Positions 15,078 through 23,555 are shown, counted from the first letter of the stretch. The stretch is 23,947 nucleotides of DNA from JAFECT01 sp964432415 (GCA_964432415.1 CAYSNW010000062.1:1-23947), one strand, 5' to 3'. Numbers and translations are program-made. Notes: generated from the letters alone by a model not told the origin.

Positions 15078-15890
15078 ATGCGTCTGGCCCTGAGCCCGAT
15101 CCTGGCCCTGTTCGCCGCCCTGATGTGCCTGGGCGCGGCGCCGGCGCCCGCGCGCCCGGCCCCGGCCCCCGCCTTCACCGGACCCATCGACATCTTCGCC
15201 GCCGCCAGCCTGCGCGAGGCGATCGACGACGCCTCGGCCCTCTACAAGACCCGCACGGGGATCAGCGTGCGCGCCACCTACGCCTCCTCAGCCCAGATCG
15301 CGCGCCAGCTGGAACAGGGGGCGCCGGCCGACATGTTCATCTCCGCCGACCGGGAATGGATGACCTGGGCCTCGCAGAAGCGGCTGGTCGACCGCTCGAC
15401 CATTCGGGCCCTGGCCGGCAACCACCTGGTGCTGGTGGCGCCCAAGGACTCGCCGCTGAAGCCCGTCACGCTCGACCGCACCACGCCCCTGCTGAAGATG
15501 ATCGGCACCGGGCGGATCGCGATCGCCGAGGTGACCGGCGTGCCGGCCGGACGCTACGCCAAGACCTCGCTGCAGGCGCTGGGCCTCTGGACCCAGGCCA
15601 ACGGCCACCTGGCGGAGGGCGAGAGCGTGCGCTCGGCGCTCAGCTTCGTGGCCCGGGGCGAAACCCCGCTCGGCATCGTCTACCTGACCGACGCTATGGC
15701 GGAGCCCCGGGTGAAGATCCTGGCGACCTTCCCCGACGCCTCGCACCCGCCCATCGTCTATCCGGCCGCCGTGTCCCGCGCCGCCGCCCACCCGCGCGCC
15801 GCGCGCACCTTCCTGGACTGGCTGTCGAGCCGCGAGGGCCAGATGGTGCTGCGCCGCCGGGGCTTCACGCCGCCGCCGCCCCTGTCATGA
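15078..15890 (+). CDS. modA: Molybdate ABC transporter substrate-binding protein
   Basis: Periplasmic molybdate (and probably tungstate) binding protein of 270 residues, first gene of a modABC operon. A signal peptide occupies about the first 25 residues (ALSPILALFAALMCLG, cleavage after an Ala/Pro run). The mature protein starts with IDIFAAASLREAIDDA, the family's first strand and an oxyanion-binding Ser, followed by YASSAQIARQLEQGAPADMFISAD, the second ligand loop and a strand highly typical of ModA, and later ATFPDASHPPIVYPAA and the C-terminal FLDWLSSREGQMVLRRRGF. GGAGGCGGAGG lies about 15 bases before the ATG. The upstream 200 bases hold no obvious ModE-type site. Identity is secure. Confidence 0.95.
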   Translation: MRLALSPILALFAALMCLGAAPAPARPAPAPAFTGPIDIFAAASLREAIDDASALYKTRTGISVRATYASSAQIARQLEQGAPADMFISADREWMTWASQKRLVDRSTIRALAGNHLVLVAPKDSPLKPVTLDRTTPLLKMIGTGRIAIAEVTGVPAGRYAKTSLQALGLWTQANGHLAEGESVRSALSFVARGETPLGIVYLTDAMAEPRVKILATFPDASHPPIVYPAAVSRAAAHPRAARTFLDWLSSREGQMVLRRRGFTPPPPLS

Positions 15891-15904
15891 GCTTCGACCT
15901 ATGA
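15887..15904 (+). other. Five-codon reading frame bridging modA and modB
   Basis: ATG at 15887 overlaps the modA stop (ATGA), encodes MSFDL, and stops at TGA 15902-15904, which overlaps the modB ATG at 15901 (again ATGA). Ribosomes ending modA could restart here and hand over to modB. It may equally be the remnant of a duplicated modB start, because the first 13 bases resemble the modB 5' end. Confidence 0.3.
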
Positions 15905-16602
15905 GTTTCGGCTGGGCGCTGTCCCCCATGGAGCGGGACGCGCTGTGGCTGTCCCTGAAGGTGGCGAGCACGGCCACCCTGGTGGCCCTGCCGCTGGGCG
16001 TCGGCGCGGCCTGGCTGCTGGCGCGAGGACGATTTCCCGGACTGGGGGTGCTGTCGGCCCTGCTGCACCTGCCCCTGGTCCTGCCGCCGGTGGTCACCGG
16101 CTACGCCCTGCTTGTCCTGTTCGGTCACAACGGTCCGATCGGACGGGCGCTGGAAAAGATCGGGATCTTCTTCGCCTTCAACTGGACCGGCGCGGCCCTG
16201 GCGGCCGGGATCATGGGTTTCCCGCTGATGGTGCGGGCCATGCGCCTGTCCTTCGAGGCCATCGATCCGGGTCTGGAGGAGGCGGCCTCCAGTCTGGGCC
16301 GCGCGCCGCTCCATCGCTTCCTGACCGTCAGCCTGCCGCTGGCCCTGCCGGGCGTGATCGCCGGGGCGGTGCTGGCCTTCGCCAAGGCCATGGGCGAGTT
16401 CGGCGCCACCATCACCTTCGTCTCCAACATCCCGGGCGTGACCCAGACCCTGCCCTCGGCGCTGTACAGCCTGACCCAGGCGCCCGACGGCGAGGCGCCG
16501 GCGCTGAGGCTGGTGATCCTGTCGGTCGTGGTCTCGCTGGGCGCCCTGCTGCTGGCCGAGCGGCTGTCGCGCGCCGCCGCCCGCAAGGTGGGCGGGCTGT
16601 GA
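15901..16602 (+). CDS. modB: Molybdate ABC transporter permease
   Basis: Inner-membrane permease of 233 residues with about five to six transmembrane helices, beginning with LSLKVASTATLVALPLGVGAAW written across the first helix region. The cytoplasmic loop that contacts the ATPase is the EAA motif, EEAASSLGRAPLHRFL followed by PLALPGVIAG (from residue 126). LPLVLPPVVTGYALL and AKAMGEFGATITFVSNIPG are strongly typical of ModB. It forms the channel for molybdate delivered by ModA. It starts 10 bases after modA and overlaps modC by 4 bases (GTGA), so the three are one transcriptional and translational unit. Length is normal for the family. Confidence 0.95.
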   Translation: MSFGWALSPMERDALWLSLKVASTATLVALPLGVGAAWLLARGRFPGLGVLSALLHLPLVLPPVVTGYALLVLFGHNGPIGRALEKIGIFFAFNWTGAALAAGIMGFPLMVRAMRLSFEAIDPGLEEAASSLGRAPLHRFLTVSLPLALPGVIAGAVLAFAKAMGEFGATITFVSNIPGVTQTLPSALYSLTQAPDGEAPALRLVILSVVVSLGALLLAERLSRAAARKVGGL

Positions 16603-17666
16603 GCCTTCAGATCCGCATCAGAGCCCGCAGGGGCGACTTCCGCCTGGAGGCCGACATCGCCAGCGAGGCGCGGGTGCTGGGCCTGTTCGGCCGCTCGGGC
16701 TCGGGCAAGTCGAGCCTGGCCGATGCGGTGGCGGGTCTGCTGCGCCCCGACGAGGGCCTTATCCTGATCGATGGCGGGGCGGTCTATGACAGCGCGGCCG
16801 GGATCGACCTGCCGGCCTGGAAGCGGCGGATCGGCTATGTCTTCCAGCAACCGCGGCTGTTCCCGCACCTGGACGTGCTGGGCAATCTACTGTTCGGCCA
16901 CAGGCCCGGCGAGGGTCCGACGCTGGAGACGGTCGCGGGCTTGCTGGGTCTTGAGCCCCTGCTGGCGCGCCGCCCGCGCGGCCTGTCGGGCGGCGAGGCG
17001 CGCCGGGTCGCCATCGGCCGCGCCCTGCTCTCGGCCCCGCGCCTGCTGATCCTCGACGAGCCGCTGGTCGGGCTGGACGGGGCGCGCCGCGCCGAGCTGA
17101 TGCCCCACCTGGAAGCCCTGGCGCGCGAGGGCGGGCCGCCGATCCTGCACATCACCCATTCGGTGGAGGAGGCCACGCGGCTGGACGACGCGCTGGTGCT
17201 GATGGCCGGGGGCCGGACCCTGGTCTCGGGGCCGCCGGCGGAGGTGTTCGACCATCCCGAAGCCGAGGCCGCCGCCGGACTGGAGGCGCCGCTGTCGATC
17301 CTGGAGGGCCGGGTGGCGGGCCATGGCGCCGGCGGGACGCGGGTCGAGATCGGGCCGGCCGGGTTCCTGGCCCCGCGATTGTCGCTTCAGCCCGGCGAAC
17401 GGGCTCGGGTGGTGATCGACGCCCGCGACGTGGCCCTGGCGCTGAGCAATCCCAAGGACACCAGCGTGCAGAACCGGCTGGCCATGCGCGTTTCCGCGAT
17501 CGAGACGCGGCCCACAGGAGCCCTGGTGCGGCTGGCGGCCGAGGGCCTGACGCTGAAGGCCCTGGTCACGCCGGACGCGGTCGAACGGCTGGGACTGAAG
17601 CCGGGGCTGGAGGTCTTCGCCCTGGTCAAGGCCACGGCGGCGGCGCGGCGCACGGCTTTGGGCTAG
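16599..17666 (+). CDS. modC: Molybdate ABC transporter ATP-binding protein
   Basis: Cytoplasmic ATPase that drives molybdate import, 355 residues. Walker A is GRSGSGKS (31-38), the Q-loop is VFQQPRLFPHL (about 81-91), the signature LSGGEARR (129-136), Walker B LLILDEP (149-155) and the switch His is His187 in HITHSVEEA. The C-terminal TOBE/mop-like domain (about 285-350), with TSVQNRLAMRVSAIE, is the ModC-specific part that can bind molybdate. The usual signature is LSGGEQQR or LSGGERQR; here Ala-Arg follows the Glu, a mild variation seen in ModC proteins. GTG 16599 overlaps the modB TGA. Secure assignment. Confidence 0.95.
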   Translation: MSLQIRIRARRGDFRLEADIASEARVLGLFGRSGSGKSSLADAVAGLLRPDEGLILIDGGAVYDSAAGIDLPAWKRRIGYVFQQPRLFPHLDVLGNLLFGHRPGEGPTLETVAGLLGLEPLLARRPRGLSGGEARRVAIGRALLSAPRLLILDEPLVGLDGARRAELMPHLEALAREGGPPILHITHSVEEATRLDDALVLMAGGRTLVSGPPAEVFDHPEAEAAAGLEAPLSILEGRVAGHGAGGTRVEIGPAGFLAPRLSLQPGERARVVIDARDVALALSNPKDTSVQNRLAMRVSAIETRPTGALVRLAAEGLTLKALVTPDAVERLGLKPGLEVFALVKATAAARRTALG

Positions 17667-17674
17667 AAGGGCGC

Positions 17675-18412
17675 ATGGCCTTCTCCGAACGCGAAGTCGA
17701 ACGCTACGCCCGCCACCTGGTGCTGAAGGAGATCGGCGGTCCGGGCCAGCAGAGGCTGAAGGCCGCGCGCGTATTGCTGATCGGCGCCGGCGGCATCGGG
17801 GCGCCGGCGGCGATGTATCTGGCGGCGGCGGGGGTGGGGACCCTCGGGGTGATCGACGATGACGTCGTCGCCCTGTCGAATCTTCAGCGCCAGGTGATCT
17901 ACGCCGAGACCGACATCGGCCGGCCCAAGGTCGAGGCTGCGAAGGCGCGGCTGGAAGGCCTGAATTCGGATGTGAAGATCGAACCGATCCTGGCCCGGCT
18001 CGAAGCGGAGGACGCGCGCGCGAGGGTGCGAGGCTGGGACCTGGTCATCGACGGCTCGGACAGTTTCGAGACCCGCCTGGCGGTCGGCGACGCCTGTGTG
18101 GCCGAGGCGGTCACCCTGGTCTCGGCCGCCATCGGCCGCTGGGAGGCGCAGGTCGCGGTGCTGAAGGGGCGGCCCTGCTACCGCTGCTTCGTCTCCGAGC
18201 CGCCGCCGGGCGCGGAGACCTGCGTGGCGGTCGGCGTAGTGGGCGCGCTCGCGGGCGTGGCGGGCTCGCTGGCGGCGCTGGCGGCGGTGCGGGAGATCAC
18301 CGGCGCGGGCCCGGACATCGCGGGCGAGATCCTGACGCTGGATGCGCTGACCTGGCGGACGCGGACGCTCAAGCTGACGCCCGATCCGGCCTGCAAGACT
18401 TGCGGAGCCTAG
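17675..18412 (+). CDS. moeB: MoeB/ThiF/HesA family sulfur-carrier adenylyltransferase, probably MoeB
   Basis: E1-like enzyme of 245 residues that adenylates the C-terminal glycine of a small sulfur-carrier protein, MoaD in the molybdopterin pathway or ThiS in thiamine synthesis. The nucleotide loop is LLIGAGGIGAPAAMYLA (about 34-50), followed by DDDVVALSNLQRQ with the conserved Arg, and the acidic DGSDSFETR (126-134). Zinc ligands are CYRC (168, 171) and CKTC (240, 243). Cys183 in AETCVAVGVVG occupies the family's conserved cysteine position. The protein has no C-terminal rhodanese domain. Sitting 8 bases after modC makes MoeB the best reading: molybdate import and activation of the molybdopterin synthase subunit in one operon. 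AGAAGGG precedes the ATG. ThiF function is the main alternative. Confidence 0.85.
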   Translation: MAFSEREVERYARHLVLKEIGGPGQQRLKAARVLLIGAGGIGAPAAMYLAAAGVGTLGVIDDDVVALSNLQRQVIYAETDIGRPKVEAAKARLEGLNSDVKIEPILARLEAEDARARVRGWDLVIDGSDSFETRLAVGDACVAEAVTLVSAAIGRWEAQVAVLKGRPCYRCFVSEPPPGAETCVAVGVVGALAGVAGSLAALAAVREITGAGPDIAGEILTLDALTWRTRTLKLTPDPACKTCGA

Positions 18413-18744
18413 GCCGACAGGCCGACCAGCAGGCCCACGGCGCCCAGCAGCGAGACCATCGCCACCGGCAGCACCAGGGTCACGCCGCCTGAGCGTTGGC
18501 GGCGATCGTCGATCAGCAGCATGGTGGCGATAAGCGCCGAGACGCCGATGATCAGCAGGCCCAGCGCGCTGTCGAACAGCACCGGGGTGCGCGAGGCGGC
18601 CTTGCCCGAGGCGCTCAGGATCAGGGCGGCCGGCACCACCAGCACGCCGAGCGCGAGGATGTTGAATCCCAGCATCGCCAGACGCGGCGCGGGCTTTTTC
18701 AGGTCGGAATTTTCAGTCGAGGTGTTCATTGCGGCGACGGACAT
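18409..18744 (-). CDS. Small membrane protein of unknown function
   Basis: A 111-residue protein with a short polar N-terminus (MSVAAMNTSTENSDLKKPAP) and three hydrophobic helices: LAMLGFNILALGVLVVPAAL, LGLLIIGVSALIATMLLI and a C-terminal helix ending LLGAVGLLVGLSA. It has no motif I recognise. ATG 18744 is preferred because GGAGGG lies 4 bases upstream; the frame extends to an ATG at 18768 without such a site, and ATG 18729 is a weaker choice. Its stop overlaps the converging moeB stop within CTAG. A long leader, over 200 bases with several hairpins, lies upstream. Confidence 0.7.
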   Translation of the reverse strand: MSVAAMNTSTENSDLKKPAPRLAMLGFNILALGVLVVPAALILSASGKAASRTPVLFDSALGLLIIGVSALIATMLLIDDRRQRSGGVTLVLPVAMVSLLGAVGLLVGLSA

Positions 18745-18878
18745 GGGACCCTCCAGGCCGAACCCCAAGGCTCGGCGTTGCTACGGGCCGTGATGTGTGT
18801 CGGATCAGCCGCACCTTCCCGGACGTCCCGGGCCCCAGTGTTCCCTCTCGCGACCATCATCAGAGCCCCTCCAGCTCC

Positions 18879-18897
18879 CGCGGACGGGATGTCCGCG
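18879..18897. other. Hairpin in the leader region upstream of the small membrane protein
   Basis: CGCGGAC (18879-18885) and GTCCGCG (18891-18897) form a 7-bp stem with a GGGAT loop. Nearer the gene, GCCGAACC (18757-18764) and GGCTCGGC (18769-18776) form a second stem with one G-U-type mismatch, directly upstream of the ribosome binding site. Together they suggest a structured 5' leader, but the pattern matches no riboswitch class I know. Confidence 0.3.
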
Positions 18898-18968
18898 TAA
18901 CGCCGGTCTAGAGGATCGGATGGATCGCCAGCCTGAGGGCAGCGTTCATACTTGCGTCAGAAATGTGG

Positions 18969-18998
18969 CGCGGGCCCGCCCAAGCCGGCGGGCCCGCG
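18969..18998 (-). terminator. Strong GC hairpin after the M28 peptidase gene
   Basis: CGCGGGCCCGCC (18969-18980) and GGCGGGCCCGCG (18987-18998) are perfect 12-base complements around a 6-base loop. It lies 5 bases beyond the peptidase stop codon. On the minus strand it is followed by CCACATTT, a short T-run, so it is a plausible intrinsic terminator or mRNA-end stabiliser. Confidence 0.7.
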
Positions 18999-19003
18999 AC
19001 CGG

Positions 19004-21310
19004 CTACTTCCCGTTCAGGATCGCCGTGGCTTCGTCCAGCTTCGCCGAATAGGCGTCGAGCGCGGCGGCGGTGACGCCCATGTACTGCTGCGCCTCGTCC
19101 CAACGCCGGCCTTCGATCGCTTCGCGGATCGCCGGCAAGGTTTTGGCGCCGTAGCCGGTCAGCACGCCGGGCGCATAGACCATGTTGCGGAACCAGGGCC
19201 GGCGCGGCAGGCCATCGGCCGACAGCAGCGACTGTTCGATCGGCTGCAGGGCGGCGTTGAGCTTGCCGCGCTGGGCCGGGTTGAGCCCCGCGGCGTGGGC
19301 GGCGAAGGCGTCGTCATAGGCCTTCGCGCTGGCCTGCAGCCGGGCGACCGCGGCGTCGAGCACCGCGAAGTTCAACGACGGCACCGCGCTTTCCGGCGCG
19401 GGCCCGCCCACGGGCTTCAGCGGGTCGGACGCCAGCCTGTAGGCGCCGGCCTTGGTCAGCTTGTCCTCGGTCGCGGTCTTCTCGGCGGTGGTGGAGAGCA
19501 GCTTCTTCAGCTGGGTGTCGTAGCCGGCCACCGTGTCGGAGAAGTCGGTGAAGCGCTGGGGGATCACCGGGGCGTCGGCGGCGCGCATGGCGGTGCGGCC
19601 CGCGACCTTGGACAGGGTCGCCACATAGGCCAGGCCCGGATCGTCGAAGCGGGTGTAGTGGTCGAAGCTGTCGTAGGCGGAGTGATAGACCCCGCCCGAC
19701 TCGTCCTCGCCGCCGAAGCGGATATCCAGGGCCCCGATGCCCAGGTGCTGCAGGAAGGAGGAGTAGTCCGAGCCCGAGCCCATGGGGCCGATCGGGATGT
19801 CGCCGCCCTTGGCCGCGGCCTTGGCCGCCTCCTTGGCGCGTTCGTTGGCGCCCGTCGCTGAGCCATCGACCAGCTGGTGGGCGCGGGTGCGCTCGCGCAC
19901 CGGAGCGCCGGTCTCCGGATCGGTCACGTCGGCGGCGGCGCCGTTGACCAGGTGCTGCCAGGAGTGGCTGCCGTCCGCGCTCCAGAAGCCGCGGCCGATG
20001 TTGTCGGTGTTGATGTAGAGGACCGCCTTCTTCTTCAGCTCCTCGGCGTGGGTCTCGACCCATTCGGTGGAGCCGATCAGGCCCGGCTCCTCGGCGTCCC
20101 AGCTGATGTAGACCAGGGTGCGCTTGGGCCGGTAGCCCTGCTTGGCGAGCGCTCCGATGGCCTTGATCTCGCCCATCATGGCGACGTTGCCCGACAGCGG
20201 GTCCGACGCCCCGAACACCCAGCCGTCGTGGTGGTTGCCGCGCATCACCCACTGGTCCGGGTATTCCGAGCCCTTCATCACCGCGACCACGTCGTAGATG
20301 GTCTTCAGGCTCCAGTCGGACTTGACCGCGATGTGGACCATCGCCGGTCCGGGACCCGAATGGTAGGTGATCGGAAGCGCGCCGCGCGCCTCGGTCGGCG
20401 CCACCGGCCCACCCAGCGCCGCCAGGAAATGCTGGGCCTCGCCGTAGGAGATCGGCAGGGTCGGGATCTTCAGGATGGTCTTGGCTTCTTCGCGCGTGAG
20501 CCGCTTGGCGTCCTTCGTGGCGCCCACGCCCGGTGTCAGCGGATCGCCCGGATAGGTGGTCATGTCCTGGACCGAGCCGCGCTGGATGCCCTGGGCCGGG
20601 CGCTGGCCGCTCTTGGGATAGACGTCGTCGTCGTAGTAGCCGTCGTCCTTGGGGTCGGAATAGATGATGCAGCCGACCGCGCCGTGCTCCTGGGCGAGCT
20701 TGGGCTTGAGCCCCCGCCAGCCGGCGCCGTAGCGGGCGATGACGATCTTGCCCTTGACGCTGATGCCCCGGCGCTCGAGCGCCTTGTAGTCGTCGGGCAT
20801 GCCGTAGTTGACGTAGACCAGCTCGGCGGTGACGTCGCCGTCGCCCTGGAAGGCGACGTAGGCGGGAAGCTCGCCGGCCGAATTCGACGTGGAATCGCCG
20901 GGCACCGGTCCCTCGGTCAGGGTCGCCTTGTAAGGCTCGGGCCCGACCAGCTCGAGGGTCTCGGAGATCGGGGTCGGGTAGAGGACCTGGAACTCCTCGA
21001 TGCGGGCGTCCCAGCCCCAGCCCTTGAACTTGGCCAGCATGTACTCGGCGTTCGCCTTGTCGTGGGGCGAGCCGACGTGGTTGGGGGCCGAGGACAGCTC
21101 GCGCAGCCACTCGGTCATTTCCTTGGCGTCGATCTGGGCGTCGAAGGCCTTCTCCAGCGCCGCCTGGTCCATCGGCGCCGCCTTGGGGGCGAACATCTTG
21201 GGCAGGGCGAGGTGCGGCTTGTCCTTGGCGAGCGCCGCCGGCGCGGCGAGGCCGGCGCACAGCGCAAGCGCGATCAGACTCGTGCCGAGGCGGCGGGCGG
21301 TGACGGTCAT
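19004..21310 (-). CDS. Secreted M28 family metallopeptidase, glutamate carboxypeptidase II-like
   Basis: A 768-residue exported zinc peptidase. The signal peptide is about residues 1-28 (LGTSLIALALCAGLAAPAALA). A protease-associated domain lies at about 150-320 (KGKIVIARYGAGWRG, GAVGCIIYSDPKDDGY). The catalytic domain has all five zinc ligands and the catalytic Glu in the spacing of human glutamate carboxypeptidase II: His360 and Asp370 in GNHHDGWVFGASDP, Glu407 (base) and Glu408 in WDAEEPGLIGSTEW, Asp436 in NTDN and His543 in YHSAYD. The last 150 residues match the helical transferrin-receptor-like dimerisation domain. It likely trims C-terminal residues from peptides. ATG 21310 has GGGGGA 6 bases upstream. 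It lies 94 bases downstream of a TonB-dependent receptor gene on the same strand and is followed by a hairpin. Confidence 0.93.
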   Translation of the reverse strand: MTVTARRLGTSLIALALCAGLAAPAALAKDKPHLALPKMFAPKAAPMDQAALEKAFDAQIDAKEMTEWLRELSSAPNHVGSPHDKANAEYMLAKFKGWGWDARIEEFQVLYPTPISETLELVGPEPYKATLTEGPVPGDSTSNSAGELPAYVAFQGDGDVTAELVYVNYGMPDDYKALERRGISVKGKIVIARYGAGWRGLKPKLAQEHGAVGCIIYSDPKDDGYYDDDVYPKSGQRPAQGIQRGSVQDMTTYPGDPLTPGVGATKDAKRLTREEAKTILKIPTLPISYGEAQHFLAALGGPVAPTEARGALPITYHSGPGPAMVHIAVKSDWSLKTIYDVVAVMKGSEYPDQWVMRGNHHDGWVFGASDPLSGNVAMMGEIKAIGALAKQGYRPKRTLVYISWDAEEPGLIGSTEWVETHAEELKKKAVLYINTDNIGRGFWSADGSHSWQHLVNGAAADVTDPETGAPVRERTRAHQLVDGSATGANERAKEAAKAAAKGGDIPIGPMGSGSDYSSFLQHLGIGALDIRFGGEDESGGVYHSAYDSFDHYTRFDDPGLAYVATLSKVAGRTAMRAADAPVIPQRFTDFSDTVAGYDTQLKKLLSTTAEKTATEDKLTKAGAYRLASDPLKPVGGPAPESAVPSLNFAVLDAAVARLQASAKAYDDAFAAHAAGLNPAQRGKLNAALQPIEQSLLSADGLPRRPWFRNMVYAPGVLTGYGAKTLPAIREAIEGRRWDEAQQYMGVTAAALDAYSAKLDEATAILNGK

Positions 21311-21404
21311 CGGAAATCCCCCAGAGTAGCGCCAGCTCTCTGACATGCGGCGGCGCGGGCGAACGCTAATCACCCGGCGCTCGGATCGGCAAGTGCCCCG
21401 CGAC

Positions 21405-23555
21405 CTAGAAGCCGACCGCCAACCCGAAATAGCCGGTGCGGCGCGGTCCCGGCTCGATGCCGGAGGAGAAGATGCGCGAGTAGTAGCGCTCATCGCCCAG
21501 GTTGGAGACGCCGCCGATCAGGCGCAGGCGCGGGGTGATCCACCAGTCTCCGGCCAGGTCGAACACCGTGTAGGCCGGGATCCGGGCCGGGATCGGGTTG
21601 GCGACGGGGCCGGGCAGGTCGCTGTCCTGCCAGTACTGGGAGGCCACCGACACGCCGGTCAGGCTGACGCTCCAGGCCTTGTCCTTGCGCCAGGTGATCC
21701 CGCCCTTGACCAGGGTGCGCGGGGCGAAGGCCGGAGTCTTGCCGATCTGGGTCGGGTCGAGGCTGCCGGTAAACTGGGCTTCCAGCCAGCTGCCGCTGCC
21801 GAAGACGGTCAGGTGCTGGCCGTCGCTGCGCCCGGCGAAGAAGTCGTAGGACACCTCGGCCTCCAGGCCCCGGTGGCGGGTATTGCCGGTGTTGACCACC
21901 AGCACCGCTGTCGGGTCGAGGGGGTCGAAGTTGCGGCGGGTCTCGACGCGGTTCTGGAAGTCGATCTGGAAGACGCCGACGTCGTAGAACAGGCCGGGCA
22001 GCGGGGTCCCGTGCACCCCGGCCTCCCAGGACACCGCCCTGGAGGGATTCCCGGGGAAGCCGTCTCGTTGGTTGGAGAAGGGCGAGGCCACGTCGAAGTA
22101 GCGCAGCGGGCGCCAGCCCTGGGAGACGCTGAAATAGGTCTCGTTGCCCTTGCCGAAATCGTTGCCGAAGCCGAGGCCGAGCAGCGGGATCGAACGGGTG
22201 GCGTTCACGTGGATGAGCGGGCGCACCAGGTTGGGCGGCCTGACCGTCTCGTCGACCTTGACCGTCTCGGTGTCCATCCGCGCCGAGGGCACGATGTGGA
22301 AGCGGCCGAAGCGGAAGACGTTCTCGGCGAAGAAGGCCGAGTAGCGTGAGCTGCGGGTCTGATCGAGCCTGGGCGTGCCGGAGTGGTCGTCCTTGCCCGG
22401 GGTCAGGGTCGTGGAATTGGTCCACTGCCGGAAGGGCGCCTCGGAGCCGTAGCCGGTGAAGCCGAAGGTCAGCGCATTGCCGCGGCCCCAGCGCTTGCGG
22501 AAGCGCACGTCGGCGCCGAGCGTGCGGAACACGTCGTTCTGCACCGTGGTGCTGGTCGGCGGCACGCCCGAGGAGGACAGCGCCGCGCCCGCGCGGCTGG
22601 AGAGCTGCTGCCAGCTGGTCCAGGCCTTGGCCTCCAGCAGCCAGCCCGCTCCGAACTCGCGGCTGTGGGTGACGGTCGCGGAATAGCGGTCGACCCAGTC
22701 GTGGTTGTAGGGGGTGGGCGAGAACTCCGGATTGGCGAGGTACTGGCCCTCGATCAGCCGGCCCGGATCGCCGGCGCTGACCTGCCAGGCGCGCAGGTCC
22801 AGCGACCAGAGCTGGCCCTGGGCCGGGCGCCAGCCGAGGTAGAGGTCGAACTGGCCGCGGGTGGAGCGGGCGTTCTGGCGCTGGCCGTCGGAGACGACGT
22901 AGCCGAGGCCCGCGCGGTATTCGAACGGCCCATCGGCGGCCTCGATCACGTCATAGGTCGAATAGAGGCCGTGGCCGCCAACCACGTTCTCGCTGGAGCC
23001 GGAGAAGGGCGCGCCCGGCTTCGGGCGGCGGCTGACGAAGTTCACCGCCGGGGCCGGCTCGGGGCCGTAGAGCAGGGCCGAGCCGCCGCGGATCAGCTGG
23101 ATCTCGCTGACGCTCTGCGGCAGGGGCATGACGTACAGCGTCGGAAAGCCGATCCAGTCCGAGGCCAGGGGCTGGCCATCCTGCAGCACGGTGACGTATT
23201 CGGACTCCTGCGGATTGCCGAGGCCGCGGTAGCCGAGGTTGAACTGCGCGGGCGTGGGCTGCTCGGTGACCAGCAAGCCCGGCGAGCGGCTGAACAGCTG
23301 CTGCAGATTGTTGTCGGCGATGGTCGGCTGCAGGTCGAGCTTGGTCACCGTGGTGCGCTTGGTGACCGTGATCTGGGTCCCGGAAACCTCGCGCATGATG
23401 TGGTCGAGCTTGGGCGGCGTGTCGTCGGTCCGGCGGCCGGGCACCTCCACCGGGGAGACGGTGGTGGGCTTCTGCGACGGCGCGTCGTCGGCCAGGGCCG
23501 AGGAGGCCCAGGCCAGCGTCAGGCCCGCGGCCGTCGCCATCAGGATGCGTTTCAT
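21405..23555 (-). CDS. TonB-dependent outer-membrane receptor, FecA-like
   Basis: A 716-residue outer-membrane receptor. A signal peptide (MKRILMATAAGLTLAWASSALA) is followed by a plug domain (about 70-175: NNLQQLFSRSPGLLV, YRGLGNPQESEYVTVLQDGQPL, VSEIQLIRGGSALLYGPEPA, NFVSRRP) and a 22-stranded barrel ending in the aromatic YFGLAVGF, the usual C-terminal Phe for outer-membrane insertion. The barrel motif GLEAEVSYDFF and the C-terminal SNLGDERYYSRIF are typical. The plug and barrel resemble the Fe-dicitrate (FecA) group, but such annotations often hide other ligands. There is no N-terminal signalling domain. ATG 23555 has GGGGGA upstream; an in-frame TTG four codons earlier is less likely. 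Together with the downstream peptidase it may take up peptides or peptide-bound metal. Confidence 0.92.
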   Translation of the reverse strand: MKRILMATAAGLTLAWASSALADDAPSQKPTTVSPVEVPGRRTDDTPPKLDHIMREVSGTQITVTKRTTVTKLDLQPTIADNNLQQLFSRSPGLLVTEQPTPAQFNLGYRGLGNPQESEYVTVLQDGQPLASDWIGFPTLYVMPLPQSVSEIQLIRGGSALLYGPEPAPAVNFVSRRPKPGAPFSGSSENVVGGHGLYSTYDVIEAADGPFEYRAGLGYVVSDGQRQNARSTRGQFDLYLGWRPAQGQLWSLDLRAWQVSAGDPGRLIEGQYLANPEFSPTPYNHDWVDRYSATVTHSREFGAGWLLEAKAWTSWQQLSSRAGAALSSSGVPPTSTTVQNDVFRTLGADVRFRKRWGRGNALTFGFTGYGSEAPFRQWTNSTTLTPGKDDHSGTPRLDQTRSSRYSAFFAENVFRFGRFHIVPSARMDTETVKVDETVRPPNLVRPLIHVNATRSIPLLGLGFGNDFGKGNETYFSVSQGWRPLRYFDVASPFSNQRDGFPGNPSRAVSWEAGVHGTPLPGLFYDVGVFQIDFQNRVETRRNFDPLDPTAVLVVNTGNTRHRGLEAEVSYDFFAGRSDGQHLTVFGSGSWLEAQFTGSLDPTQIGKTPAFAPRTLVKGGITWRKDKAWSVSLTGVSVASQYWQDSDLPGPVANPIPARIPAYTVFDLAGDWWITPRLRLIGGVSNLGDERYYSRIFSSGIEPGPRRTGYFGLAVGF

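Noticed and set aside
19877..21343. A 488-codon open frame on the plus strand across the M28 peptidase
   Set aside because: It is opposite a gene with every zinc ligand conserved; the translation shows only GC-biased composition.
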